NCBI GenBank assembly: GCA_016872015.1
Contig: VHBK01000003.1
Span: 1-58,165 of the forward strand
Direction: 5' to 3'
DNA: 58,165 bases
Source of the DNA: Nitrososphaerota archaeon
GTDB taxonomy: Archaea; Thermoproteota; Nitrososphaeria; Nitrososphaerales; Nitrosopumilaceae
The notes below the pieces were generated by a model. That model was given only the letters and a program-made list of their open reading frames with translations. It searched no databases and was not told the origin of the DNA. This document shows, piece by piece, positions 37,148 to 46,134 of this stretch; the stretch's first letter is position 1; every line of letters starts with the position of its first letter. The position numbers and the translations under genes were made by a program.

Positions 37148-38011
37148 ATGGCATTAATGGAAAAGATTCTCTTTGGTGTTGCAAAACAATGGATTGCAGG
37201 AGATACCATTAATGACGCATTGAACGCTGCTCAAGTATCTTACAAAAATGGCATGAGTGTCATAATAAACAAGCTAGGCGAATACCATACATCAAAAAAT
37301 ATCATAGAAAACACCATCTCCGAATACAAGACCATAATGAGCTCATTTAGAAAGTGGAAGGTAAGTGGTGCAATTTCTGTAAAACCGACCCAAATAGGCC
37401 TGATGAAAAGCAAAAAGGAATGCCTGGCTAATTTAGAAATTCTTATTCGAGCTGCATCGCAATCCCAGACATTTGTCTGGCTAGACATGGAGTCATCTGA
37501 TCACACAGACGAGACAATCCAGATTTACGAAAATTTGCTCGCAAGATACGAAAGACTAGGTATTGCCATTCAGGCAAATTTGACGCGAAGTGAGGGCGAC
37601 CTAGCAGATCTGCTCTCAATTGGAGGCAAAATACGCCTAGTCAAAGGCGCCTATAGAGAAAACACAAATGTTGCCCTCAAGTCAAAGGAAAAAATCGACC
37701 AGAATTATCTGAGATTAATGAAAATTTTATTCGAGTCAGGCAACGAGTTTGGGATTGCCACGCATGATTATACAATGATCAGTTCCGCAATAACACTTGC
37801 AAAAAAGCATGAAAAGAAATTCGAGTTCCAAATGCTTCGAGGAATTCGAGATGAGCTAAAACCAGATCTAATCAAAAAGGGATTCGCATTATCTGAATAC
37901 ATCCCATATGGGACAAACTGGCTTCCCTATTCCATTAGGCGCCTAAAGGAAAGAAAGAGAAACATTTTGCTTTTGGGCAGCTCATTTTTCTCACAAAAAA
38001 TGGGCACGTAG
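37148..38011 (+). CDS. Proline dehydrogenase
   Basis: WLDMESSDHTDETIQIYENLLARY...RLVKGAYREN...IATHD...FEFQMLRGIRDEL...YIPYGTNWLPYSIRRLKERKRN. Confidence 0.94.
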   Translation: MALMEKILFGVAKQWIAGDTINDALNAAQVSYKNGMSVIINKLGEYHTSKNIIENTISEYKTIMSSFRKWKVSGAISVKPTQIGLMKSKKECLANLEILIRAASQSQTFVWLDMESSDHTDETIQIYENLLARYERLGIAIQANLTRSEGDLADLLSIGGKIRLVKGAYRENTNVALKSKEKIDQNYLRLMKILFESGNEFGIATHDYTMISSAITLAKKHEKKFEFQMLRGIRDELKPDLIKKGFALSEYIPYGTNWLPYSIRRLKERKRNILLLGSSFFSQKMGT

Positions 38012-38057
38012 AAATCATACTTGAATGTTATATAGAAAAAATTCTCTTTTTGGAATA

Positions 38058-38915
38058 ATGAAGACAACAGGAATCATCTTGATTCTACTTGTTGCAACGC
38101 TGGCACTGCCTTTGGGGAACTCTTTTGCCGAACCAGCCAATCCGCCAACAAATCTAGTTGCCCAAAGTGTCTCCAGCACGCAGATCAACTTGTCATGGAA
38201 CGCACCAGTCAATTCCACGCAAAGCCTAGTCAACGGCTACAAAATAGAGCGGGATGCAGGATGCTTAGGAACATTTTCTGTTCTGGCATCAAACCACACC
38301 TCCACTAAATACAACAACACAGGCCTTGCACCAGCAAAATGCTATGCATACAAGGTATTTGCGCTAAATCCATCCGGTACTAGCGCATCATCAAATATTG
38401 CTCAGCCAGCAACACCATCAGCACCATCTACAAACCAGACCAAGCCAACTGACAGTCTAGACCAAAAGGTATCAGATTTTGTCCACAAACGAAACGAGCT
38501 ACTCAAAAAACAACGAGAAGAAACACTCAAGCTAATCCGAGAGTGTCATGATAGAGCAAACAACGCAACCGATACAGCACGAAAACAAATCATGGAAGAC
38601 TGCCGCGAATCGATGAAGACTCTAAAGGACAAGTACAAGGATGTAAGAGAACAATTCAGGGAAGAATTCAAGACCTTCAAAAAAGACGCAAAATCCCTCC
38701 TAAAAGAGGCAAAAAAGACAGGACTCGTCACCAAAAAAGACATCCGTGAGGCAAAACACGAAATTCGAGACTTTGAAAACGACACAAAACGTGAGTACAA
38801 GGAACTAAAGCACGAAATCAAAGACATACGCAAGGATCTCAAAATGGAGCTAAAAGAGCACAAAAAGGAACAAAAGAAAAACAAGCATCACGACGATGAT
38901 AAAGATGACGACTGA
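38058..38915 (+). CDS. Secreted fibronectin type III domain + charged coiled coil + His/Asp tail
   Basis: Signal peptide; PANPPTNLVAQSVSSTQINLSWNAPV...GYKIERD; E/K-rich helix; KKNKHHDDDKDDD. Confidence 0.85.
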   Translation: MKTTGIILILLVATLALPLGNSFAEPANPPTNLVAQSVSSTQINLSWNAPVNSTQSLVNGYKIERDAGCLGTFSVLASNHTSTKYNNTGLAPAKCYAYKVFALNPSGTSASSNIAQPATPSAPSTNQTKPTDSLDQKVSDFVHKRNELLKKQREETLKLIRECHDRANNATDTARKQIMEDCRESMKTLKDKYKDVREQFREEFKTFKKDAKSLLKEAKKTGLVTKKDIREAKHEIRDFENDTKREYKELKHEIKDIRKDLKMELKEHKKEQKKNKHHDDDKDDD

Positions 38916-39007
38916 TCCTTTTTCTTATTTTTAGAATCAACAAACTAGCTTAATCGTTATCATACTAGCTGAGCAGACCCTATCAATTAGAGTACCATAG
39001 CATAATC

Positions 39008-39136
39008 ATGAAAACAACACATTGGGCTTTTGAAGTTCGAGCCCCATTCAAGCGCGTCATGGCTTGGGACGTCCTTTTCTTTGTCCTAGGCATTGGCGTA
39101 GGTGCCGGAGTCGGCGCATTCCTAGCCACAAGCTAG
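39008..39136 (+). CDS. 42-aa single-TM miniprotein (not in ORF track)
   Basis: MKTTHWAFEVRAPFKRVMAWDVLFFVLGIGVGAGVGAFLATS*. Confidence 0.55.
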   Translation: MKTTHWAFEVRAPFKRVMAWDVLFFVLGIGVGAGVGAFLATS

Positions 39137-39140
39137 GAAT
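39118..39140 (+). terminator. Hairpin followed by T-run between convergent genes
   Basis: ATTCCTAGC-CACAA-GCTAGGAAT perfect 9-bp stem followed by TTTTTTCT. Confidence 0.6.
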
Positions 39141-39145
39141 TTTTT

Positions 39146-39979
39146 CTATTCTTTTAGCTTGGATTCCTGGAATATTTCAGATTCGTACCAGTTATACCGG
39201 AAATAGTCGAGGCACCACTCGTGAAACATTGCGTCTGTGCTGTAAAAGAGTTCTGTCAGGTCTGCCTCGCCTTCGGCATTTGGGAATGATACGCTTGCTT
39301 CCTTTTCGTTGAGTACTATTAGAGTCTGGATTGTCTTTTTCATCTTTCTCTTAACTAGGCCTTTTTCTATTAGACTATCATAGTTGAGCTTGGCAAGCAG
39401 TTTTTTTCTTCCCTTTGGTACTACTGTAGATTCAGAGAGAATATAGTTGAATTTTACTCCCTTTGCGATTTGCTTTACCTTTGGCTCAATTATATCCAGT
39501 GGAATTTCAGTTAGAATTTCGTATATGTACTGGTTTGCGTTTTTGTAAATTGACTTCCATTGTTCCAGTACCTTAGAGACTCCCTTGACGTGGGTAAAAT
39601 TGGCAAGCTGTCCAATCCTCATGATAAACTTGGGTGTAATGTCGCCAAAGTTGTGATCTTCAAAATATTTCCTGTTTCTTGACAAAAATATTATAGACGG
39701 TGTCTGAGAGCAGATGGTTTTTCCGTATGTTGTAAGGGTGTAGTATCCATCCATGTTTTTTGCAATAAATCCACCATCCTCCAGTCTTGCAAAGTTTCGG
39801 TGAACCTCCTGAACTGTGGCGCCGATTTCCTTTGCCATGTTTGTTATCTTTGATTTTTTCTCCAATAGTTTGAATATTATCTGAAGTCGCTGCTGGCTAG
39901 ATAATTCCAAAAAGTTGTTTGCAGCCTCTTCGTACAGGTCCACCATTGTATCGTCTAGGCACAAGTTGGTAAAAAACAA
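39146..39979 (-). CDS. Winged-helix transcriptional regulator
   Basis: LSSQQRLQIIFKLLEKKSKITNMAKEIGATVQEVHRNFARLEDGGFIAKN. Confidence 0.85.
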   Translation of the reverse strand: MFFTNLCLDDTMVDLYEEAANNFLELSSQQRLQIIFKLLEKKSKITNMAKEIGATVQEVHRNFARLEDGGFIAKNMDGYYTLTTYGKTICSQTPSIIFLSRNRKYFEDHNFGDITPKFIMRIGQLANFTHVKGVSKVLEQWKSIYKNANQYIYEILTEIPLDIIEPKVKQIAKGVKFNYILSESTVVPKGRKKLLAKLNYDSLIEKGLVKRKMKKTIQTLIVLNEKEASVSFPNAEGEADLTELFYSTDAMFHEWCLDYFRYNWYESEIFQESKLKE

Positions 39980-39998
39980 TAGGGATTATTTGTTATAG

Positions 39999-40019
39999 AA
40001 CTGTTAGCACTAGACAGTT
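39999..40019. promoter_or_regulatory. Operator-like AACTGT-TAGCACTAG-ACAGTT containing GCACTAGAC
   Basis: Between divergent wHTH regulator and CarH-like gene. Confidence 0.6.
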
Positions 40020-40062
40020 TTTTTGGCATTATTTATTAGATTGAAGCCGAGATTTTGTCTTG

Positions 40063-40896
40063 ATGGTCTATTTGCGAACAAAAACAGTCAAAGGCGAGCG
40101 CTATTTGTATTTGGTAAAATCAGTCTGGGACCCAAAAAAGAACACATCCAAGCAAGAGACCATCAAATATTTGGGAAAATCATCAGAAGTAACAAAACAA
40201 GACATACCGTTTGAGTACAGAAACGACCCAAAGGTAGTTGCGTTTTTGGCATCAGATGAAGCAATGGATCTTGACAAAAGAGACGAAATGCTTTCCAAGC
40301 TTCAAGACCAGCTCTTCAAGTTATTTATGAGAGGAGATCTGGAAGGCGCACTAGGACTGTACTCTGACTATCGCTCAACATCTGGAACTACAAACTTTTT
40401 TGAGAGAATTCTCACACCAGTGATGTACCAGGTAGGCGAGCTCTGGGCAAAAAACAAAATAAGTATTGCAGACGAGCATGTCTGCAGTAATATCGCAAAC
40501 AGTTTGATTAGAATTATCTTTAGCAAAAATGAGAGGGCGCCAACCAAAAAGAAAATTCTGATCTGCACTCCAGAAGGAGAACATCATAATTTAGGGCCAA
40601 GCATTTTGGAGTCACATCTCTCGTGTAGTGGGTTTAGGGTCTTTAATTTGGCGCCATCAGAGCCACACGAATCCATAGTGAGATTTATTGAATCATCAAA
40701 GCCAGATGCCATACTTGTATCTATTACATTAACAGACAACATCAGACCCGGGCAACGACTGATCAAAAAAATAAAGGAAAAATTTGACATTCCAATATTT
40801 GTTGGTGGTCAGGCAGTAAAGGACCAAAATATTAGCCTAGATGCGCAAATAATCCGAGAATCTAGCCTCAAAAGCCTGCCAAAACTCATCAATTAA
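40063..40896 (+). CDS. CarH-like B12-binding sensor with non-MerR N-terminal domain
   Basis: GELWAKNKISIADEHV (Wx9EH), CTPEGEHHNLG (ExHxxG), IFVGGQAV; N-terminus VYLRTKTVKGERYLYLVKSVWDPKKNTSKQETIKYLGK. Confidence 0.82.
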   Translation: MVYLRTKTVKGERYLYLVKSVWDPKKNTSKQETIKYLGKSSEVTKQDIPFEYRNDPKVVAFLASDEAMDLDKRDEMLSKLQDQLFKLFMRGDLEGALGLYSDYRSTSGTTNFFERILTPVMYQVGELWAKNKISIADEHVCSNIANSLIRIIFSKNERAPTKKKILICTPEGEHHNLGPSILESHLSCSGFRVFNLAPSEPHESIVRFIESSKPDAILVSITLTDNIRPGQRLIKKIKEKFDIPIFVGGQAVKDQNISLDAQIIRESSLKSLPKLIN

Positions 40897-40935
40897 TCCC
40901 AAAAGTAATTTTTAGTACAAAGACAGATTCCACTT

Positions 40936-41868
40936 GTGGGCAAATTTACCAAGGTAGAGCCATCCTATATCTCCAAGGACGGCTGCCGCCTTGTTTGGGA
41001 GGGAATTGATGAGGACGATTCCGATGTGGTAGTACTAAACAAAGACGAGCTAGACTCACTGACAGAGATTTTGGCAAAAAACTCTACTGGTAAGGTAGAG
41101 CTGGAAGATGAGTTTAGCACAATTCTGATAAACACGGATCTAGTCCAGTTTCGCCTAAAGGACTCCAAATATTTAGAGGCAAAGACTAGTACAATGACAA
41201 AAGCCATATTAGAATACAAAAAGGTCCCGCACACTCCAAAGATAATCAAGGTTTATCCTAAAGAATTCCTGCCCTCAATCCAAATAGAAAAGGAAGATGA
41301 AGGTAATCAGCTCAAGGCAGTCCTAAAATCAAAGCCAAAAAAAGGAATTCCGCAATCAGACTTGTTTCGCGTAATGTCAACTAGGCGCTCTACTAGAAAC
41401 TTTGACTCTTCCAAAGTAGTAGAACAATGGCAAGTAGACAAAATCTTGGCAGCTGCAGATACTGCTCCCACTGCAGGAAACTTTCAGGGCTTTGAGGTGT
41501 TTTACATCAAAAACAAGGAAGTAAAGCGAAGACTGGTCGAGGCTGCAAACAAACAGCCCTTTGTGAATGCGCCAGTGGTATTGGTGTTTTGTATGGACCC
41601 ATCCCGAGTCAAGATAAATTTCCCCCCGGAAATTCTGGCAAAATTCTCGCTGCAGGACGCAACACTGGCAGCTGCGTATTCCCAGCTTGCCGCCTCTGCC
41701 CTTGGCTTGAGCTCAATTTGGATTGGAATGATTGATGAGGAAAAAGTAAAGCAGATTCTCGGAACCAAGCTTAGACCGTCATCCATATTGTGCATTGGTT
41801 ATCCACAAAAGAGCAGGCCTCCAAAGTCCAGACGAAAGCTAAAGGACTTGGTACGAGTAATAGAGTAA
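40936..41868 (+). CDS. Nitroreductase-family protein with N-terminal extension
   Basis: MSTRRSTRNFDSSKVVEQWQVDKILAAADTAPTAGNFQGFEVFYI; GTG start. Confidence 0.9.
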   Translation: MGKFTKVEPSYISKDGCRLVWEGIDEDDSDVVVLNKDELDSLTEILAKNSTGKVELEDEFSTILINTDLVQFRLKDSKYLEAKTSTMTKAILEYKKVPHTPKIIKVYPKEFLPSIQIEKEDEGNQLKAVLKSKPKKGIPQSDLFRVMSTRRSTRNFDSSKVVEQWQVDKILAAADTAPTAGNFQGFEVFYIKNKEVKRRLVEAANKQPFVNAPVVLVFCMDPSRVKINFPPEILAKFSLQDATLAAAYSQLAASALGLSSIWIGMIDEEKVKQILGTKLRPSSILCIGYPQKSRPPKSRRKLKDLVRVIE

Positions 41869-41870
41869 AA

Positions 41871-42071
41871 TCAAGATTTCATACGATGTCTTGCCTTTGA
41901 GCGGAGCCTAGAACCACAGCACGGACAGTTTATCGAATCAACTTGGAGATACATCGAGCAATACGTGCATCTTTTTTGGCCCAGGTCATATCGGAATCCA
42001 TTTTGTGTTCTTTGTGCCTTGAAACTAGTGCAAAAGCCCTTGCATGACGTAGACATGGATTGATCGTCCAA
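41871..42071 (-). CDS. Thaumarchaeal zinc-ribbon protein (paralogue of 23202-23609)
   Basis: CKGFCTSFKA...RYDLGQKRCTYCSMYLQVDSINCPCCGSRLRSKAR. Confidence 0.88.
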   Translation of the reverse strand: MDDQSMSTSCKGFCTSFKAQRTQNGFRYDLGQKRCTYCSMYLQVDSINCPCCGSRLRSKARHRMKS

Positions 42072-42102
42072 GATTTTTATTTAAACGCGGGCCAACTTTG
42101 TT

Positions 42103-42114
42103 GTCTAGTGCCAA
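42103..42114 (-). promoter_or_regulatory. GCACTAGAC element (TTGGCACTAGAC on minus strand)
   Basis: Upstream of GTTTAAATAAAA promoter of zinc-ribbon gene 42071-. Confidence 0.55.
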
Positions 42115-42135
42115 TACTATTCCCACAAGAAAAAA

Positions 42136-42147
42136 TTAGCACTAGAC
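42136..42147 (+). promoter_or_regulatory. GCACTAGAC element (TTAGCACTAGAC)
   Basis: Upstream of GTTTATATAATA promoter of 42195+. Confidence 0.55.
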
Positions 42148-42194
42148 TAGAATTTTATCACTAGTTTATATAATAAAATTGCAAAACTCACTCA

Positions 42195-42947
42195 ATGAAA
42201 CAACAATTAACGCAAAATAATGCAATCAAACTTGTAGCTCTAGTAATTGCAGCTAGTCTGATTCTTAGTGTTACACTATCTACTAGTGCATTTGCTGAAG
42301 AAAAGAAAGACAAGAAAAAAGACTCAAAGAAAGATTCCAAAAAGGATGCAAAAAAAGAAAATAAGAAAACTGTAAAAAAGACAGAGACAAAAAAGACTCA
42401 AACCAAACCAATCATCGCTAATGTAACACAGCCAGCATCAGCTCCTGTTGATCCAATGCAAGAAAAGCTAGCAGCCTGCAAAGCAAAGGAAACACAGCGA
42501 GAGCAATATGAATGCGAAAAGGCACTCAAGGCAAACTCTGGAGATGCGGCATTCAAGGCAAAGGCAACCAAGACCACAATCGGCCCAATTACATTCTACT
42601 ATGCAGGGGCAACAGTGGAAAAAAGCAGTAACAAAGACATTGTCAACCTCAAGTTCCTAGTTGAAAACACTGGCTCCAAAGATAACATCTCTCTGTATTG
42701 TACAGGTCCTGCGGCGTGCAATTATGACGTATCTGATGGCACTACGACATTCAAGTACTCATCACAAGATTTTACCAACGGCCAAATTGTCCTAAAGCCA
42801 GGGGCATCTAGGACATTTAACATGCTCTTTGGTCCAGCAATTGGTTATGGAAGCTATGTCGACTTCAAGTTTGAACCAACAAAGCAGTACACGTTCAATG
42901 TTAAAGAGCCGTGGGGTTCTGGAAATATTCCACTGAACCTAAAATAA
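42195..42947 (+). CDS. Secreted Lys-rich hypothetical protein
   Basis: Signal peptide, EEKKDKKKDSKKDSKKDAKKENKK linker, C-terminal beta-rich domain. Confidence 0.8.
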   Translation: MKQQLTQNNAIKLVALVIAASLILSVTLSTSAFAEEKKDKKKDSKKDSKKDAKKENKKTVKKTETKKTQTKPIIANVTQPASAPVDPMQEKLAACKAKETQREQYECEKALKANSGDAAFKAKATKTTIGPITFYYAGATVEKSSNKDIVNLKFLVENTGSKDNISLYCTGPAACNYDVSDGTTTFKYSSQDFTNGQIVLKPGASRTFNMLFGPAIGYGSYVDFKFEPTKQYTFNVKEPWGSGNIPLNLK

Positions 42948-42971
42948 CCCCTTTTTCTTCCCATATCATCT

Positions 42972-43805
42972 TTGAATCAAAAGATTACGATAAACCCCCT
43001 TGACGTACTATTATGGAATGGCAGACATTCCGGAAAAGACATTGTCAATATCTATTCCAAGTTCGGCCCAATGATGCAGGTTGGCGCAGACACAAAAATG
43101 CTCAACTTTGGCTTGTGGAAAAACGCTACTGCATTGCCTGATGCGCAAAGGGAAATGTCAGAATATGCATCCGAGTTTGGCGAGTTTGGATCCGCAAAAA
43201 AAATCCTAGATGTCGGCAGCGGGTTTTGCATTCCTGCCACAATATGGAAGGAAAAATTTTCACATCTTGACATTTTTTGCATGGACTTGAATTTCTTGGA
43301 GCTAAAAAACGGCAGCAACCATGTAATATCTCAGATAAACTCTTCCTCTGGCGATATTCCATTTTCCGATGAGTCATTTGACAGGATTATAGCTCTGGAA
43401 TCTGCTCAACACTTTGTGCTGGAAAAATTCTTTGAAGAGTCAAGGCGAGTCTTGACTAGTAATGGCAAGCTAATACTTGCAATTCCCGTTACAACTGATC
43501 CGTCATTATTCAGGCTTGGAATACTAAGCATAACATGGCTTTCAAAAAAATACACCAAATCTCACGTCCTAGATGCAATAAGGCAGGCCGGATTTCGCCT
43601 CAAAAAAGAAGAATCTGTAGGGGAATTGGTGTATGCACCATTTGCAAATTATTACATACAAAACAGAAAGACCCTCAAAGAAAAACTAGTCACCACATAT
43701 TCTGGAAATGTAGAAAGCCTGGTCTTCAAGTCCATGAAAAAAATGAAGGACCTCTCAGAGAATAAAGTAATTGACTATCTGTTTTTGAGCCTGGAAAAGG
43801 CCTAG
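42972..43805 (+). CDS. Class I SAM-dependent methyltransferase
   Basis: ILDVGSGFCIPATIW...GDIPFSDESFDRIIALESAQHF; TTG start. Confidence 0.9.
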   Translation: MNQKITINPLDVLLWNGRHSGKDIVNIYSKFGPMMQVGADTKMLNFGLWKNATALPDAQREMSEYASEFGEFGSAKKILDVGSGFCIPATIWKEKFSHLDIFCMDLNFLELKNGSNHVISQINSSSGDIPFSDESFDRIIALESAQHFVLEKFFEESRRVLTSNGKLILAIPVTTDPSLFRLGILSITWLSKKYTKSHVLDAIRQAGFRLKKEESVGELVYAPFANYYIQNRKTLKEKLVTTYSGNVESLVFKSMKKMKDLSENKVIDYLFLSLEKA

Positions 43806-43871
43806 CTGGAAATTTTCTGCGCAAACTTGACAGATATTGCGCCTGCTGCCACAAAATAAAGCTTCAATTAA

Positions 43872-44729
43872 TTATTTTTGCGCCAGCTCTAAAAGTGCCT
43901 TTGCTTGCTTGTAGTGCACTTCATCAATCATTTTGCCGTCCACTACAGTAGCGCCTTTTCCTTTTTTCGTAGACTCTTCATAGACTGTGCAGACCTTTGC
44001 TGCCCATTCTATTTCAGATTTGTTTGGTGCAAACAGATCATGTGCTGGAATGATTTGATCAGGATGTATGATGGATTTTCCGGAATAGCCAAGGCTTTTT
44101 CCAATGATACAATCTTGCCTTAGGCCTTCTACATCCTTGAGGTCCTGCCAAATTGCATCTATTGCCAGAACTCCTGCTGCCCGTGCATCAACTGGAATTT
44201 TTGCCCGGGAATATTTTGCACCTTCTGGCTGCTTTGTGTATTCAATTTTTAGATCATTTAGCAAATCAAAGACGCCAAATACTACTGCTGGAATTCTCTT
44301 GCTGCTTTTTGCAATGTCATATGTGTTCACTATGCCTTCGGCAGATTCTATTGATGGAATTACAAAAATGGGCTTTAGCTTTCGCTTCTTTTCCAGTGTT
44401 GTTATAATTTTGATAATTTTGCCTAGTTCTCGGGAATTGTTTACCTTTGGTATCACAATTCCATCAAGGCCTTTGTGGACTATTTCGGCCAAATCATCTG
44501 GGATTTTGCCAGATATTGGCGAGTTTGTCCTGACATAGACGGAACTCGAATAGCTGTTTCGCGACTTTAGTGCCTCCTTGATCAGGTTTCGGGCTGTTTT
44601 TTTCTCAGAATCAGGCACGGAATCCTCCAAGTCAAAGCAGACAATGTCTGCTGGAGAAGACTTGGATTTTTCTAAAAAGCGAGGATTATTCCCAGGTACA
44701 AATAGGAGGCTGCGGTAAAGCCTTGCCAA
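43872..44729 (-). CDS. HpcH/HpaI aldolase, CitE-like (citrate/malyl-CoA lyase family)
   Basis: RSLLFVPGNNPRFLEKSKSSPADIVCFDLEDSVPDSEK...IHPDQI. Confidence 0.93.
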   Translation of the reverse strand: MARLYRSLLFVPGNNPRFLEKSKSSPADIVCFDLEDSVPDSEKKTARNLIKEALKSRNSYSSSVYVRTNSPISGKIPDDLAEIVHKGLDGIVIPKVNNSRELGKIIKIITTLEKKRKLKPIFVIPSIESAEGIVNTYDIAKSSKRIPAVVFGVFDLLNDLKIEYTKQPEGAKYSRAKIPVDARAAGVLAIDAIWQDLKDVEGLRQDCIIGKSLGYSGKSIIHPDQIIPAHDLFAPNKSEIEWAAKVCTVYEESTKKGKGATVVDGKMIDEVHYKQAKALLELAQK

Positions 44730-44733
44730 AAAT

Positions 44734-45813
44734 TTAGACGCCTTCTGGCTTCATCAGGATTTTGCCAAAGAGGCCTTTTCCTGTCAACATCTTTGTGTGG
44801 GCTTCGGCTGCCTGCTCAAAGGAATAAACAGAATCAATGACTGATTTTATTTTGCCTTTGCCCATCCAATATAGGCCATCATCTAGTTCTGCTTTTGTTC
44901 CCTGTGTTGAACCGAGAATGTTTGTTCCCTTGAAGAAGATGTGTCGAAGGTCTGTCTTTGCATCATAGCCAGTTGTTGCACCACAGGATACCAGTGTTGC
45001 ACCATATTTTAGCAATGTCAGTTGTTGGTTCCAATGTGTTTCTCCGATGTGATCAAATGATACATCGATTCCCGGTACTCCGCCAGATGATTTTGCAATT
45101 TCTTTGGTAATCTTGAATACTTCTTTGCTCCAGTCTGGGTTTCTGTGATCTACTGCATAGTCTGCACCCAGTTGTCTACACTTGTCTAACTTGTCGCCAG
45201 ATGCGGTTGCAATTACTGTGCATCCATATAGTTTTGCGATTTGTATACCAAACGAGCCGACACCAGAACCTCCACCCATAATCAGTACGGTTTGTCCTGG
45301 CTTGATTTTGGCTCTGCCAACTAGCATATGCCATGATGTTAACAATGTCATTGATGCAGCTGCTGCTTGATCATACGATACTCCCTCTGGAATCTTTGAT
45401 ACGTTTACTTCTGGCAAGTGAGTGATTTCTTGATATGCACCCCAGGTCGGACCAGTCTGGAAGCCCCAGATTGTTCTTCTGGTGCAGTCAAATTCGCGTC
45501 CGTCAGTACATGCCTTGCATACTCTACATGACATGTTTGAATGGGATACGACTTTGTCGCCTACTTTGATGTCAATGACATCTTCACCTACTGCAATTAC
45601 GTCGCCTGCGGCATCAGAGCCTGAAACATGTGGTAATGGAACCGCAACGGGTACGCCTCTCATTCCCCAAATATCGTTATAGTTCAGAGCAGCTGCCTTG
45701 ACCTTGAATACAACCTCGTTTGGTTTTGGTTTTGGTTCTGCAATGTCTTTTACTTTGAGAATTCGTGCATAATTATCATCTGGTGCATATTCATCATAAA
45801 CTACTGCCTTCAT
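44734..45813 (-). CDS. Zinc-binding alcohol dehydrogenase/MDR-family reductase
   Basis: PHVSGSDAAGDVIAVGEDV...CRVCKACTDG...VLIMGGGSGVGSFGIQIAKL. Confidence 0.93.
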   Translation of the reverse strand: MKAVVYDEYAPDDNYARILKVKDIAEPKPKPNEVVFKVKAAALNYNDIWGMRGVPVAVPLPHVSGSDAAGDVIAVGEDVIDIKVGDKVVSHSNMSCRVCKACTDGREFDCTRRTIWGFQTGPTWGAYQEITHLPEVNVSKIPEGVSYDQAAAASMTLLTSWHMLVGRAKIKPGQTVLIMGGGSGVGSFGIQIAKLYGCTVIATASGDKLDKCRQLGADYAVDHRNPDWSKEVFKITKEIAKSSGGVPGIDVSFDHIGETHWNQQLTLLKYGATLVSCGATTGYDAKTDLRHIFFKGTNILGSTQGTKAELDDGLYWMGKGKIKSVIDSVYSFEQAAEAHTKMLTGKGLFGKILMKPEGV

Positions 45814-45849
45814 GTGTTTTGGGTCAGTAAACCCCTAATTATATTTTAT

Positions 45850-46125
45850 TTAGCGTCGCTCTATTTTGAAGTCGCGCTTTGGTTGTTGTGTAGACTGGAG
45901 TATTTGCTTTAGCTGCTCATCAGATATTTGCGATCGGATCTTTCCCTGCGATGCCATGCCAATCAGATAATTTTCTACTAGTGCCGCAAGCTCTGGCTTT
46001 ACCATTCTAACGTTGGTCAGTCGTAGTCTTGCTTCTGGGGAAAGTAATTGCTTTAGTACTATTTCTTTTTGCGCCAGAATTTCTTCGTCGCTTGGCCGGT
46101 TTTGGTCTCCTTGATCATAGCTCAA
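45850..46125 (-). CDS. PDCD5-family DNA-binding protein
   Basis: LSPEARLRLTNVRMVKPELAALVENYLIGMASQGKIRSQISDEQLKQIL. Confidence 0.92.
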   Translation of the reverse strand: MSYDQGDQNRPSDEEILAQKEIVLKQLLSPEARLRLTNVRMVKPELAALVENYLIGMASQGKIRSQISDEQLKQILQSTQQPKRDFKIERR

Positions 46126-46134
46126 AGGACATCA

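Noticed and set aside
40063-40180. Transposase fragment or mobile element at the N-terminus of the B12-sensor gene
   Set aside because: Similarity is limited to a short N-terminal domain in frame with an intact protein; no terminal inverted repeats or transposase catalytic domain seen.
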